From NCBI GenBank assembly GCA_003153655.1, contig PMAK01000164.1:5314-14301 (forward strand): 8,988 bases of DNA. Reading direction: 5' to 3'. Below are positions 1 through 6,458 of this stretch, piece after piece; position 1 is the first letter of the stretch; each line of letters opens with the position of its first letter. This DNA is from Phycisphaerales bacterium (GTDB lineage Bacteria > Planctomycetota > Phycisphaerae > Tepidisphaerales > Tepidisphaeraceae). The translations under genes and the position numbers were made by a program. The notes beneath the pieces were generated by a model, which searched no databases, had not been told where the DNA came from, and saw nothing but the letters and a program-made list of their open reading frames with translations.

Positions 1-93
1 TATCTGATCAAGAGCGACAAAACGGATCACCTGGCAATGCACAAGGGCTCGGCTCTTAAGAAGATCAGCAAGATCAGTGCGAGGAAGAAATGA
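1..93 (+). CDS. C-terminal end of an unidentified protein (partial)
   Basis: Frame 1 is open from the window edge for 30 codons and stops at TGA 91-93. The visible tail is rich in lysine and serine and ends in ISARKK. Codon third positions are mostly G or C, as in the confident genes here, which supports real coding. It is the only plus-strand gene and converges on the toxin gene, whose stop lies at 122-124, leaving 28 bp between them. I do not recognise the family; a basic tail alone says nothing about function. With only 30 residues, a chance open frame is possible. Confidence 0.45.
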   Translation, partial: YLIKSDKTDHLAMHKGSALKKISKISARKK

Positions 94-121
94 TTTGAAT
101 AACCGAGATTCTTGTTGCTGT

Positions 122-532
122 TTAGTCGAGTTCCACTTTCACGTCGTGAAATTTCTTGAAATCATTGTCGAAGGTCGCCACGGGCAAATCAGCCTCGGCT
201 GCATGGGCTGCGATGATGCAGTCTACAAAGTGAGCCTTGCTGCCGCCGTATCGATTCAGCGCATCCAGATGGAGTGCCGCATCAGTCAGTTGAATTCCCG
301 GGCTGGAGATCAGTGCAGCCAAAACCCTCGCGATGTCGATGCGGTTGTGTTTGTAGAATGACTCCAGCACGAAGACGCATTCGGCGATTACCGCGGGGAG
401 AATTACGAGCGTAAGATCGCCGCGGTCGCTGGCTTCGAAGAGTTTTGTTGCAGCCCTGGCGTGCTTTTGATGGTCTTGGACGAGGAAACGAACAATCAGG
501 TTGGTATCGACGAGCCGTCGGCCCGGAGTCAT
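122..532 (-). CDS. PIN-domain ribonuclease toxin, VapC-like
   Basis: Likely toxin of a type II toxin-antitoxin pair. PIN-domain toxins are Mg-dependent ribonucleases that cleave tRNA, rRNA or mRNA in the cytoplasm. The 136 residues match the usual VapC length. The acidic metal-binding set is present: Asp9 in the N-terminal VDTN motif, Glu51 in AECVFVLES, Asp104 in HFVDCIIAA, and Asp122 (with Asp124) in TFDNDFKKF, so the enzyme should be active. The start is fixed by the ATGA overlap with the upstream antitoxin stop (bases 529-532), typical of translational coupling. The RNA target cannot be told from sequence, and I give no gene symbol because the partner antitoxin is AbrB-type and family boundaries are loose. 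Confidence 0.9.
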   Translation of the reverse strand: MTPGRRLVDTNLIVRFLVQDHQKHARAATKLFEASDRGDLTLVILPAVIAECVFVLESFYKHNRIDIARVLAALISSPGIQLTDAALHLDALNRYGGSKAHFVDCIIAAHAAEADLPVATFDNDFKKFHDVKVELD

Positions 533-777
533 CGCCCTCTCCGTTTATGATTCGCAGCCTTGGCGGCAGCTTCGCGGATTTGGGGGAAGGACAGGGTCTT
601 TCCCGTATTGCTGGCCAGTGCGCCCCGAAGCGACCGCACGCCGGAATGCACCCGGAAAGTCACGTGATCGGCCTCCAGCGCATATTCCAGTTTGTCACCG
701 GGTTTGATGTTCAGGGCTTCCCGCACTTCTCCGGGGATTGTTGTCTGGCCTTTGCTTGTCACGGTTGAATGTAGCAT
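529..777 (-). CDS. AbrB/MazE (SpoVT-AbrB) family antitoxin
   Basis: An 82-residue protein. Residues 3-45 form a SpoVT-AbrB swapped-hairpin DNA-binding domain with the typical STVTSKGQTTIPGEVREAL opening and the IKPGDKLEY strand. The C-terminal 35 residues are basic and probably wrap around the toxin. Antitoxins of this kind neutralise the PIN toxin and bind their own promoter, with the complex as co-repressor. The ATG at 775-777 has a good Shine-Dalgarno, AAGGA (783-787), 5 nt upstream. The gene overlaps the toxin gene by 4 bp and is translated first. A promoter and repeated CATTA boxes lie directly upstream. Confidence 0.9.
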   Translation of the reverse strand: MLHSTVTSKGQTTIPGEVREALNIKPGDKLEYALEADHVTFRVHSGVRSLRGALASNTGKTLSFPQIREAAAKAANHKRRGR

Positions 778-782
778 GTGAT

Positions 783-842
783 TCCTTACTTATTCGATAC
801 GCCTTACATTATCATTATGCATTACTTTTGACTTATCGGCAA
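783..842 (-). promoter_or_regulatory. Promoter, candidate operator and RBS of the toxin-antitoxin operon
   Basis: On the minus strand a -35 TTGCCG (837-842, 4/6 to consensus), a 17-bp spacer and a -10 CATAAT (814-819, 5/6) are followed by a roughly 30-nt leader with AAGGA (783-787). Read on the plus strand, CATTA occurs three times (807-811, 813-817, 820-824), overlapping the -10 and the probable start site. That is where an autorepressing antitoxin would bind. The -35 sits a few bases past the stop of the MFS gene. The promoter is a motif match only; the operator role is inferred. Confidence 0.5.
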
Positions 843-844
843 GG

Positions 845-2098
845 TTAGATCAGGCGATTAGGCGCGGCGGCGGTGTCGGCGGCGAGATATTTCATTCCCC
901 AGAGCCATAGGAGGCCGCCGATGAGCATCATTCCGGAGACGGCGACGAAGCCCAGGTTTAGGCTGTAGTGGTCGCGGATGGTTCCGATGATTCCCGGGGA
1001 TATCGCGTCACCCAAGATGTGGATCATGAGGATGTTGATGGCGAAGGCGGAGGCGCGGATGGATGGGGGCGTGGTGTTGGCTAATGCGGTGTTGCTTGGG
1101 CCGGTGTTGAAGAAGAGGCAGAAGACGGCGAGAAAGAGGACGACCCAGCCGAGGGGGAACGGGGTGATGAGTAAGAGCAAAAAGAGTGGGAAGCCGGCGA
1201 GCATGCCGAGAGCGGAGACTAAAAAATAGCTGCCGGGGATTTTTGTGCGGAGTTTGTCGCCGGCGATTCCGCCGGTGAGGGTGGCGATGAGTCCGGCGAC
1301 GACGACGATTCCACCGAAGATCAGACCCGATTTCTCCGGGCTTAGGCCGCGATCGACGGTTAGATAAGTGGGCATCCAGTCGGCGACGCCGCCGATGGCG
1401 AATGTCATCGCGGCCATGGCGGCCGTGTTCAGAAGATAGCTGGGAATTTTTAGAAGGACTTTATAGTCGGCGGCGGTGGCGTTGCGTTGTGGAGTTTCAT
1501 TTTCCTCGCTGGCGCCGCGTTTGGGTTCTTTCATGAAGAAACAACATGCGGCGAGAATCAGGCCGGGCGGGAGGGTGAGGAAAAAAGCGTAGTGCCAGCG
1601 ACCGGGGTGGGCGAATGGGCTGCCGAGGATATAGCCGATGGCGCTGCCGACAGGGATGGCGGCGTAGAACCATGCGAGGACTTTGCCGCGGACGGCGAGG
1701 GGATAGAGATCGGAGATGAGGGTTGGGGCGACGGGGCCGTAGGCGGCTTCGCCCACGCCGATCATGCAGCGGGTGGCAAGGAGTGCGGCGTAGGAATTGG
1801 CCAAGCCGGATGCTCCGCTGGCGAGGCTCCAGAGTGCGACGCCGATGCCGATGAGCATCCATCGGGAATAACGGTCGGCGAGCCAGCCGAAGATTGGGGA
1901 GAGGAGCATGTAGGTGACGAGGAAAGCGAGGACGAGCCAGCCGATGGCGGAGCTGGTGACTTTGAATCGGATGCGGACGGTTTCCTGGACGGAGTAGAGG
2001 ATGGAGCGGTCTACGTAGTTGAAGAGGTTGATGCCGAGGAGGAGAGCGAGGGAGATTTTTGCCTGGCGGGCCGAGATTTTCGGGGGGGTGCTTGTCAC
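845..2098 (-). CDS. MFS transporter, Spinster (Spns)-like
   Basis: A 417-residue, 12-helix inner-membrane carrier, full length for the family. Spinster hallmarks are present: Asp30-Arg31 in helix 1 (NYVDRS), motif A GWLADRYSR at 71-79, Arg110 and Glu117 in helix 4 (RCMIGVGEAAYGP), and the C-half signature IHILGDAISPGIIG at 359-372. These charged residues are the proton and substrate coupling positions in characterised Spns proteins, so proton-driven transport is likely. The substrate is unknown; bacterial relatives are poorly defined and eukaryotic ones move sphingosine-1-phosphate or lysophospholipids. The start is GTG (2096-2098) with no ATG in frame before helix 1 and no clear Shine-Dalgarno. 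It lies 214 bp downstream of the TPR gene, and the toxin-antitoxin promoter begins at its stop. Confidence 0.88.
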   Translation of the reverse strand: MTSTPPKISARQAKISLALLLGINLFNYVDRSILYSVQETVRIRFKVTSSAIGWLVLAFLVTYMLLSPIFGWLADRYSRWMLIGIGVALWSLASGASGLANSYAALLATRCMIGVGEAAYGPVAPTLISDLYPLAVRGKVLAWFYAAIPVGSAIGYILGSPFAHPGRWHYAFFLTLPPGLILAACCFFMKEPKRGASEENETPQRNATAADYKVLLKIPSYLLNTAAMAAMTFAIGGVADWMPTYLTVDRGLSPEKSGLIFGGIVVVAGLIATLTGGIAGDKLRTKIPGSYFLVSALGMLAGFPLFLLLLITPFPLGWVVLFLAVFCLFFNTGPSNTALANTTPPSIRASAFAINILMIHILGDAISPGIIGTIRDHYSLNLGFVAVSGMMLIGGLLWLWGMKYLAADTAAAPNRLI

Positions 2099-2312
2099 GG
2101 CTTTATGAAGGTTGAGATTAACAGGTGGATGTTGGTTTTGCGAAAGCGCTGGAGTCCTTGTCGTTGAGAGAGGAAGATTTTTTTCGGTTGCAGTATTCGT
2201 GACGGCCGGCGACGCTTGCTCGAATATGACAGGCGTAGCCGCTGATAGCGCGACTGGCTGGCCTGGCGCAGTTCGGAGATGCCTTTTATCTAAGAGCTAT
2301 GAAGGGCTACGG

Positions 2313-2969
2313 CTATTTTTGCTTTGGGAGCAATTCGTATTGTGCGCGGAGGTCGGCGGACTCTTTGCTGTTGGGGCCTGCGTTTTTTTCTGTGATGGTC
2401 AGGGCGCGCTTATAGAGGGTTTCGGCCTCGCGGGGATTGCCGGAGGCGAGATCGGTTTGGCCGAGGTTGTCGAGGCAGACTGTTACGTCCAGCTTTTTGT
2501 CGACGTCGCTGGAGGTTCCAAGTTCTTTTTCGCGGATCGCCAGGGCGTGATTGGCGAGGATGAGGGCCTCGGGGTATTTGTCCCAGGCTCTGTAGAAGTC
2601 GGCGGCGGTGAGAAGTTCGTGGGGGAACCAATCGTTCGGGTCCATCTTTTCGGCAAGATCGACCGCTTGTTTGAAGTAGGGCTCAGCCTGAGCGTATTCG
2701 GCTCGGGCTTGATAGCTTTGGCCGACGTTGCGGGACCACATGATGATGTCGGCGTCTTTGTGCGCCGGGGCATTGCGAACAATATTGAGGATTCGCAGCA
2801 GGAGTGGGGTTACTTTTTCGGGGTGAACCGAGACGAAGGTGTAGAAATTTGCCTGGGCGGACTGCGGGAAAACCAATTCGGTGCTGGTGGGGCCGGCGGC
2901 TTTTTCGCAGTCGGCGATTGCTTTCTTAAAGGTTTTTTTTCGGCGAGATCGGGCGATTTTTGCCAGCAA
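2313..2969 (-). CDS. TPR-repeat protein, N-terminus lost by frameshift
   Basis: The 218 residues of this frame carry tetratricopeptide repeats, roughly at 80-108 (VGQSYQARAEYAQAEPYFKQA), 116-150 and 165-195 (LGQTDLASGNPREAETLYKRA), so it is probably a protein-interaction scaffold. The nominal start, TTG at 2967-2969, has no ribosome site, and the first residues are a basic run unlike a TPR. Homology-like sequence continues upstream in another frame: NEVQLAEIYCWQKSPDLAEK, joining TFKKAIADCEKAAG at the A8 run (2933-2940). One added A restores a smooth TPR helix pair. As it stands the gene is either a pseudogene, a sequencing-error victim, or made by -1 slippage. No function beyond TPR can be given. 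Confidence 0.7.
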   Translation of the reverse strand: MLAKIARSRRKKTFKKAIADCEKAAGPTSTELVFPQSAQANFYTFVSVHPEKVTPLLLRILNIVRNAPAHKDADIIMWSRNVGQSYQARAEYAQAEPYFKQAVDLAEKMDPNDWFPHELLTAADFYRAWDKYPEALILANHALAIREKELGTSSDVDKKLDVTVCLDNLGQTDLASGNPREAETLYKRALTITEKNAGPNSKESADLRAQYELLPKQK

Positions 2970-3105
2970 TAGATTTCGGCGAGCTGGACTTCGTTTTTGG
3001 AATAGCGGGTGTCGTCGGGTGAAAATCAGTTTCCTGAATCGCCGACTCTTGCAGCTGTGCCGGGGGAGATTCCGGAAGAACGATGCAAACTCGAAGTGCG
3101 TTCAT
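2941..3105 (-). pseudogene. Upstream fragments of the broken TPR gene
   Basis: From 3025 to the A8 run, the frame reading SPDDTRYSKNEVQLAEIYCW is open and looks like the first TPR helix, but it begins right after a TGA (3026-3028) and has no start codon. A further frame opens with ATG at 3103-3105 (MNALRVCIVLPESPPAQL) and could join this one if one base were missing near 3017-3027. So two single-base losses would reconnect 3105 to 2313 as one protein of about 264 residues. The A8 junction is well supported; the more upstream junction and the ATG are only suggestive, with no signal peptide or ribosome site seen. Confidence 0.45.
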
Positions 3106-3185
3106 CCAAGCAAGAAAGCAAATTCACTCCCCAGCCGTTGCTCCGCCTTCAGATTTGTCAACCCGCCGGATCATCCATTTTCTGG

Positions 3186-3202
3186 CGCACCGGCCCGGTG
3201 CG
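3186..3202. repeat. 17-bp near-perfect palindrome
   Basis: CGCACCGG and CCGGTGCG, 8 bp each, flank a single central C. As DNA it could be a dimer-binding operator; as RNA it would fold as a short GC-rich hairpin with the middle bases as loop. No T-run follows on either strand, so it is not a classical terminator. It lies about 300 bp after the antiporter stop and about 80 bp before the candidate ATG of the TPR remnant. Confidence 0.45.
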
Positions 3203-3239
3203 AAGTCGCTTGCAACCCTAAAATAACGACTTCATTATT

Positions 3240-3256
3240 CATCGCACAACGCGATG
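3240..3256. repeat. Short inverted repeat (6-bp arms)
   Basis: CATCGC and GCGATG surround ACAAC. Outside the arms TTCA and TGAA can also pair across a 2-nt bulge, giving a stem of about 10 bp. No T-run follows. A protein-binding site or an RNA hairpin is possible, and chance occurrence is not excluded. Confidence 0.3.
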
Positions 3257-3500
3257 TGAACGGGCTTACCGTAACATTGCTATTCGATGCTGGCAATATT
3301 TTGTTTTGGGCAAGTTGAACCCTTGCTGCGATGTACTTCGTGCAAAAGGCTGGAAATGCGCGGTAAACACTGCAGGGCTCGGCACTATGTGCAAAGGAAT
3401 CTTGCAAAAAACACAAAACGGCTTCACCTGCCGCGGCGTCATTGGTTTGTTTGCCATGGCTGCCAAGCAACGCAATGAAGCCGTTGTTGCAGACCACGCT

Positions 3501-5270
3501 TCATACGACGGATTCGACTTTTGCGGGAACCGGCGGTCCGGCCGGCTTTCCGCTGTTCAGCAAGGCAAGGAATTCCGTGAAGTTTGTTACCCCTACCGCG
3601 TGGTCAACATGCTCAGAATCCTCGAAGGATCGCGAAATATCCGACAACAGGCTCCGCTGCAGCCTGAGTTCGTCGGGATGAGTCAGTAAAAGACAAATCA
3701 GCTTGGCCGGTTGCTTGTCCGGGGACATGAAATCGATGCCGGCACTGGACGCTCCGACGGCGATAAGCGGCTCCTTCAGTTCCATAAAACTCGCGCGCAC
3801 AATCGCAAGCCCATGTTCCGAATTAGTTGGGAGCAAGTGCTCGCGGGCCCAGACGCGATGGGAGAGCCCCTCCCAATTGATCGCCTCCCTATCGACCGAG
3901 TCGCCATCCGTTTTCGTTCGCAAAGCCTGCACTAACTCATTCACCGCGGAGCGACGATCGGTGGCTTGCAACTTGACGAAACCGTTGGAGGTCAGAAGTT
4001 CCGACAGCTTGGGTCTTTTCCGTCCTCCCAGTACCCACTGAATCATTGAGCCGCTGAAAAGCGAAGTAAGCATGGCCATCACGACCAGAGCAACAAAGAG
4101 TCTCTGGTTGATCAGGCCCGCTTCCATCGCGAGCAAACCCAGGATGATCTCCATTGCTCCACGGGCGTTCATTCCAAAGCCGACTGCCCATGCCTGGCGG
4201 TTGGAAAATCCGCTCCAGCGCGCCCCGAGGCCGCAGCCGACAATTTTCCCGATCGTGGCGATAAGCGTGATGATCAAAATCAGCGGCAGATCGAAGTTGG
4301 TGGCGAAGTTCACCTCTAGTCCAATGGTGGCGAAAAATAGGGGAGCAAAAAAAAACGAAATAAATTGATCCAATGTCGCTCGCGTCTGTTCCCGCAAGTG
4401 CCGTGAATCTCCCAAAGCCACGCCGAACATGAACGCGCCGAAGATCGCGTGGACCCCTATCCATTCGGTGAAGGCCGCACAGAGAAGCGCCATTGCCAGC
4501 GCGGTGCCGATGATTCCACCAGGCCAGCTTGCGTGAGCCTGAAACCAGGGAAGGATGCGGTCAATTAACCAACGACCCAGGGTCAGCATGCAGACGGCAA
4601 ACGCGAGCGTCAGTAAAACGGTTTGGGTGATCGTGAAGGCGTGCGGGCCTTTGCCGCCCATCAGACCAATCAAAAATGCAAACACGAGCCAGCCGACCAG
4701 GTCGTTCAATATGGCGGCGGCGACTATGACCATTCCGATATTTGATCGGTACAGGTGCAGGTCCATCAGGATTTTGGCGATGACCGGAAGCGCCGTGATC
4801 GCCAACGCGATTGCCACGAACAAGGCGAAGACGCTGTGGCTCGCGTTGGGTTGAATTCCGAGCCACCGTGGGGCCATCCAAGCCAACCCAAATCCGAGAA
4901 TGAACGGAATCGCCATTCCCATAACGGCGACAGTGACGGCCGAACGGCCCTGCCGCCACACGGTTGAAAGATCCACCTCCATGCCCGCGACGAGCAGAAA
5001 TAAGGCAATGCCCAGCGCCGTGAATGCATGAATGGCAGTTGCAATCTCACCAGCGGGCGGAAATATCGTCGCCTCTACATGTGGAAATGCCCACCCAAGA
5101 ATAGTTGGCCCCAGGAATACGCCCGCAAGCAGTTCGCCGAGTACAGATGGCAAACCCAGCCGTTTCGCAAACTCGCCGAGCAATCGCGCCATTGCGAGCA
5201 GTAAACCTGTCGCGAGGAAAAGTAGTGCGATCTCATGCGAAGGGATCGCGGTATTTGCCAAAATGCACAT
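3501..5270 (-). CDS. CPA2-family cation/proton antiporter with degenerate EIIA-like tail
   Basis: A 589-residue inner-membrane exchanger. Residues about 10-415 are a Na+/H+ exchanger domain with about 12 helices. Visible family features are ELLAGVFLGPTILG (46-59), GMEVDLS (96-102), the helix-4 TALPV (159-163), the helix-5 Asn189-Asp190 pair (ILNDLVGW), Lys342, and NARGAMEII (368-376). An ND rather than DD pair suggests electroneutral exchange, as in GerN/KefB-type relatives; Na+ or K+ cannot be separated. Residues about 422-573 resemble a PTS EIIA type-2 domain, but the active-site His is Arg492 (GLAIVR) and the second conserved His aligns with Arg536. No TrkA-N domain is present. ATG at 5268-5270 has GGAG 10 nt upstream. 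It follows the stress-protein stop by 22 bp, so the two are probably cotranscribed. Confidence 0.88.
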   Translation of the reverse strand: MCILANTAIPSHEIALLFLATGLLLAMARLLGEFAKRLGLPSVLGELLAGVFLGPTILGWAFPHVEATIFPPAGEIATAIHAFTALGIALFLLVAGMEVDLSTVWRQGRSAVTVAVMGMAIPFILGFGLAWMAPRWLGIQPNASHSVFALFVAIALAITALPVIAKILMDLHLYRSNIGMVIVAAAILNDLVGWLVFAFLIGLMGGKGPHAFTITQTVLLTLAFAVCMLTLGRWLIDRILPWFQAHASWPGGIIGTALAMALLCAAFTEWIGVHAIFGAFMFGVALGDSRHLREQTRATLDQFISFFFAPLFFATIGLEVNFATNFDLPLILIITLIATIGKIVGCGLGARWSGFSNRQAWAVGFGMNARGAMEIILGLLAMEAGLINQRLFVALVVMAMLTSLFSGSMIQWVLGGRKRPKLSELLTSNGFVKLQATDRRSAVNELVQALRTKTDGDSVDREAINWEGLSHRVWAREHLLPTNSEHGLAIVRASFMELKEPLIAVGASSAGIDFMSPDKQPAKLICLLLTHPDELRLQRSLLSDISRSFEDSEHVDHAVGVTNFTEFLALLNSGKPAGPPVPAKVESVV

Positions 5271-5292
5271 AAATTTCTTACTCCGGCGGCGG

Positions 5293-6198
5293 CTACTTTT
5301 CCTCGATGGGCGGACTTCGCATTTCGGCTGCCGCCTTGGCTGATACGTCGCTTTGAGTTGTCCTTTGAAGCAATAGTGCGCACGGAAGTTCCATGAGCAC
5401 GCTTTCCAAAGGATGCCTGAAAAAGCGATCCCAGATTGTCAATCGCCTGCGCGCGGCCGGCAGAATTACGAGATCAGCGCGGTGCCGCCGCGCATAAGCG
5501 ACGACCTCCATGCCTTCGCGTCCGGGGAGCGCTGCGATACGAATATTGAGTCCGCTCAGGTCGTATGCGCTCAAGAAGTCAGCCAGGAGTTGTTGTTCCG
5601 CCTTTTGATGCGGAACAAGGTATTCCTCGGTCGTGAGACGAGCCTGAGGCGGATCTTCTTCCTCCCACCGATTTTCAAGATTTGGGAACTCGCGCACAAA
5701 GTGGATCGATTCGCTGTGGCCTTCGCGGGCGATGTGAAGAATCGTGGGCATGGCAGCGGCGGATTGGACATCGAAGCCAATTCCCGCGACCACCCTATCT
5801 CCCGCGCGATGTGGATTGCCATTGCTCAACAGCAATACCGAACACGGTGCGCGCCTGGCAATTTTCCGGGCGACCGAGCCCCAGACCCGAATCCATGCCG
5901 GATCACGGTTCAGCGCTCCCAATATGATCATTTCAGCTTGCAATTCCACGGCTGAGGCGGCGATAACGGAATATGGATCACCCGGCCGAATCAGCAGCGA
6001 TTTTTCGTCGAGATCATTCTTTCCCGCCTTCTCAATGAGCTCCATAAGAGCCTGACGGCGATCGGATGTATTCTGCCCCACGTTCAAAAAAACCGGCGTG
6101 GCGCCAAGAAGAGATGCAAATCTCAATCCTTCTTTGGCGACCGCCGTCCCGCTTGGCGAAGTGGCGACGCAGACGAGAACATTTCTTTCAGATTTCAT
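5293..6198 (-). CDS. Tandem universal stress protein (two Usp domains)
   Basis: A 301-residue cytosolic protein with two UspA folds, about 4-125 and 133-278. Each starts with a beta strand (NVLVCVATS; RVVAGIGFD) and ends in the typical hydrophobic strand (APCSVLLL; LPCALLLQ). The ATP-binding signature G-2X-G-9X-G(S/T) is incomplete: in domain 1 Gly94 and Gly107-Ser108 remain but the second glycine is Asn97, and domain 2 has HPLES in place of the GS element. Nucleotide binding is therefore doubtful, and a regulatory role towards the antiporter encoded 22 bp downstream is a reasonable inference. The C-terminal 25 residues are probably disordered. The ATG (6196-6198) lacks a clear Shine-Dalgarno, and an 11-codon ORF overlaps it. 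Confidence 0.85.
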   Translation of the reverse strand: MKSERNVLVCVATSPSGTAVAKEGLRFASLLGATPVFLNVGQNTSDRRQALMELIEKAGKNDLDEKSLLIRPGDPYSVIAASAVELQAEMIILGALNRDPAWIRVWGSVARKIARRAPCSVLLLSNGNPHRAGDRVVAGIGFDVQSAAAMPTILHIAREGHSESIHFVREFPNLENRWEEEDPPQARLTTEEYLVPHQKAEQQLLADFLSAYDLSGLNIRIAALPGREGMEVVAYARRHRADLVILPAARRRLTIWDRFFRHPLESVLMELPCALLLQRTTQSDVSAKAAAEMRSPPIEEK

Positions 6199-6223
6199 GT
6201 ATTGAGATTTTGTCTTCCATCAT
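6188..6223 (-). other. Possible 11-codon upstream ORF overlapping the stress-protein start
   Basis: A double ATG (6218-6223) opens a frame reading MMEDKISIHEI and stops at TGA 6188-6190, overlapping the stress-protein ATG by 11 nt in another frame. It begins one base past the end of the hairpin at 6225-6257. It could couple or restrain translation of the stress gene, which has no good ribosome site. Such short ORFs also arise by chance. Confidence 0.25.
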
Positions 6224-6224
6224 C

Positions 6225-6257
6225 TTAATGGCTTGCCTCAGTTCCGGCAGCCATTAA
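6225..6257. repeat. Hairpin in the leader of the stress-protein/antiporter operon
   Basis: TTAATGGCT-GCC pairs with GGCAGCCATTAA: a 12-bp stem with one bulged T (6234) and an 8-nt loop (6238-6245). It is 27 bp upstream of the stress-protein ATG. No T-run follows on either strand, so a plain intrinsic terminator is unlikely. It could be an operator palindrome or an RNA element controlling initiation. Confidence 0.5.
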
Positions 6258-6402
6258 AAGACTTGCTGAATTCGTAGATTGGAGACGAGTAAGGGCCAAG
6301 TCGATATGCCGACCGTCTATCAGAGAAAAGGCCGTTTATCTCCATGTGGGGATACGATCTCCGCGCCATGCCTGCCCGATGCCCGCAATGCGAGACGATT
6401 CA

Positions 6403-6420
6403 GCCGAAATTATTTTCGGC
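6403..6420 (-). terminator. Possible hairpin terminator after the YHS gene
   Basis: GCCGAAA and TTTCGGC, a perfect 7-bp stem with a 4-nt loop, begin 38 bp past the YHS stop. The A-T pairs flank the loop and no T-run follows the 3' arm on the minus strand, so it is at best a weak or factor-dependent terminator or a 3'-end stabiliser. Confidence 0.3.
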
Positions 6421-6458
6421 CGAGCCGGTATGGTCGGAGGTGGCGAATCGCCTGAACG

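Larger units (their letters stand above)
3106..3500. other. 395-bp region without a convincing gene
   Basis: This stretch separates the antiporter stop (3501) from the TPR remnants. Open frames exist on both strands, the longest about 100 codons, but their translations show no recognisable domain, are rich in Cys, His and Arg, and lack ribosome sites, so I call none. It holds two inverted repeats, at 3186-3202 and 3240-3256, and an AT-richer part around 3220-3310. On the minus strand the promoter of the TPR gene would be expected here, but I see no strong -35/-10 pair. Confidence 0.5.
6199..6458. other. 260-bp intergenic region between the YHS gene and the stress operon
   Basis: On the minus strand this is downstream of the YHS gene and upstream of the stress-protein gene. 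It holds the hairpins at 6403-6420 and 6225-6257 and the 11-codon ORF. The promoter of the stress operon should lie here, but I find only poor -35/-10 matches and do not mark one. No tRNA-like fold or further gene is seen. Confidence 0.5.

Noticed and set aside
122..842. Toxin-antitoxin pair as a new defence system
   Set aside because: Both parts are ordinary members of well-known families with intact motifs and the usual 4-bp overlap; nothing else defence-like lies nearby.
1487..2167. A 226-codon plus-strand open frame rich in Asp, Glu and Gly
   Set aside because: It is antisense to the clear MFS gene; its acidic, low-complexity make-up is what the opposite strand of GC-rich membrane-protein codons gives, and it has no domain or ribosome site.
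2112..2972. A 286-codon plus-strand open frame
   Set aside because: It covers the minus-strand TPR coding region in antisense; the TPR motifs on the other strand are specific, whereas this translation shows nothing recognisable.
2881..3318. A 145-codon plus-strand frame across the TPR remnant and intergenic region
   Set aside because: Basic, aromatic-rich translation without domains, antisense to TPR coding in its first part.
3171..3497. A 108-codon minus-strand frame after the antiporter gene
   Set aside because: No recognisable motif, unusual Cys/His-rich composition, no ribosome site.
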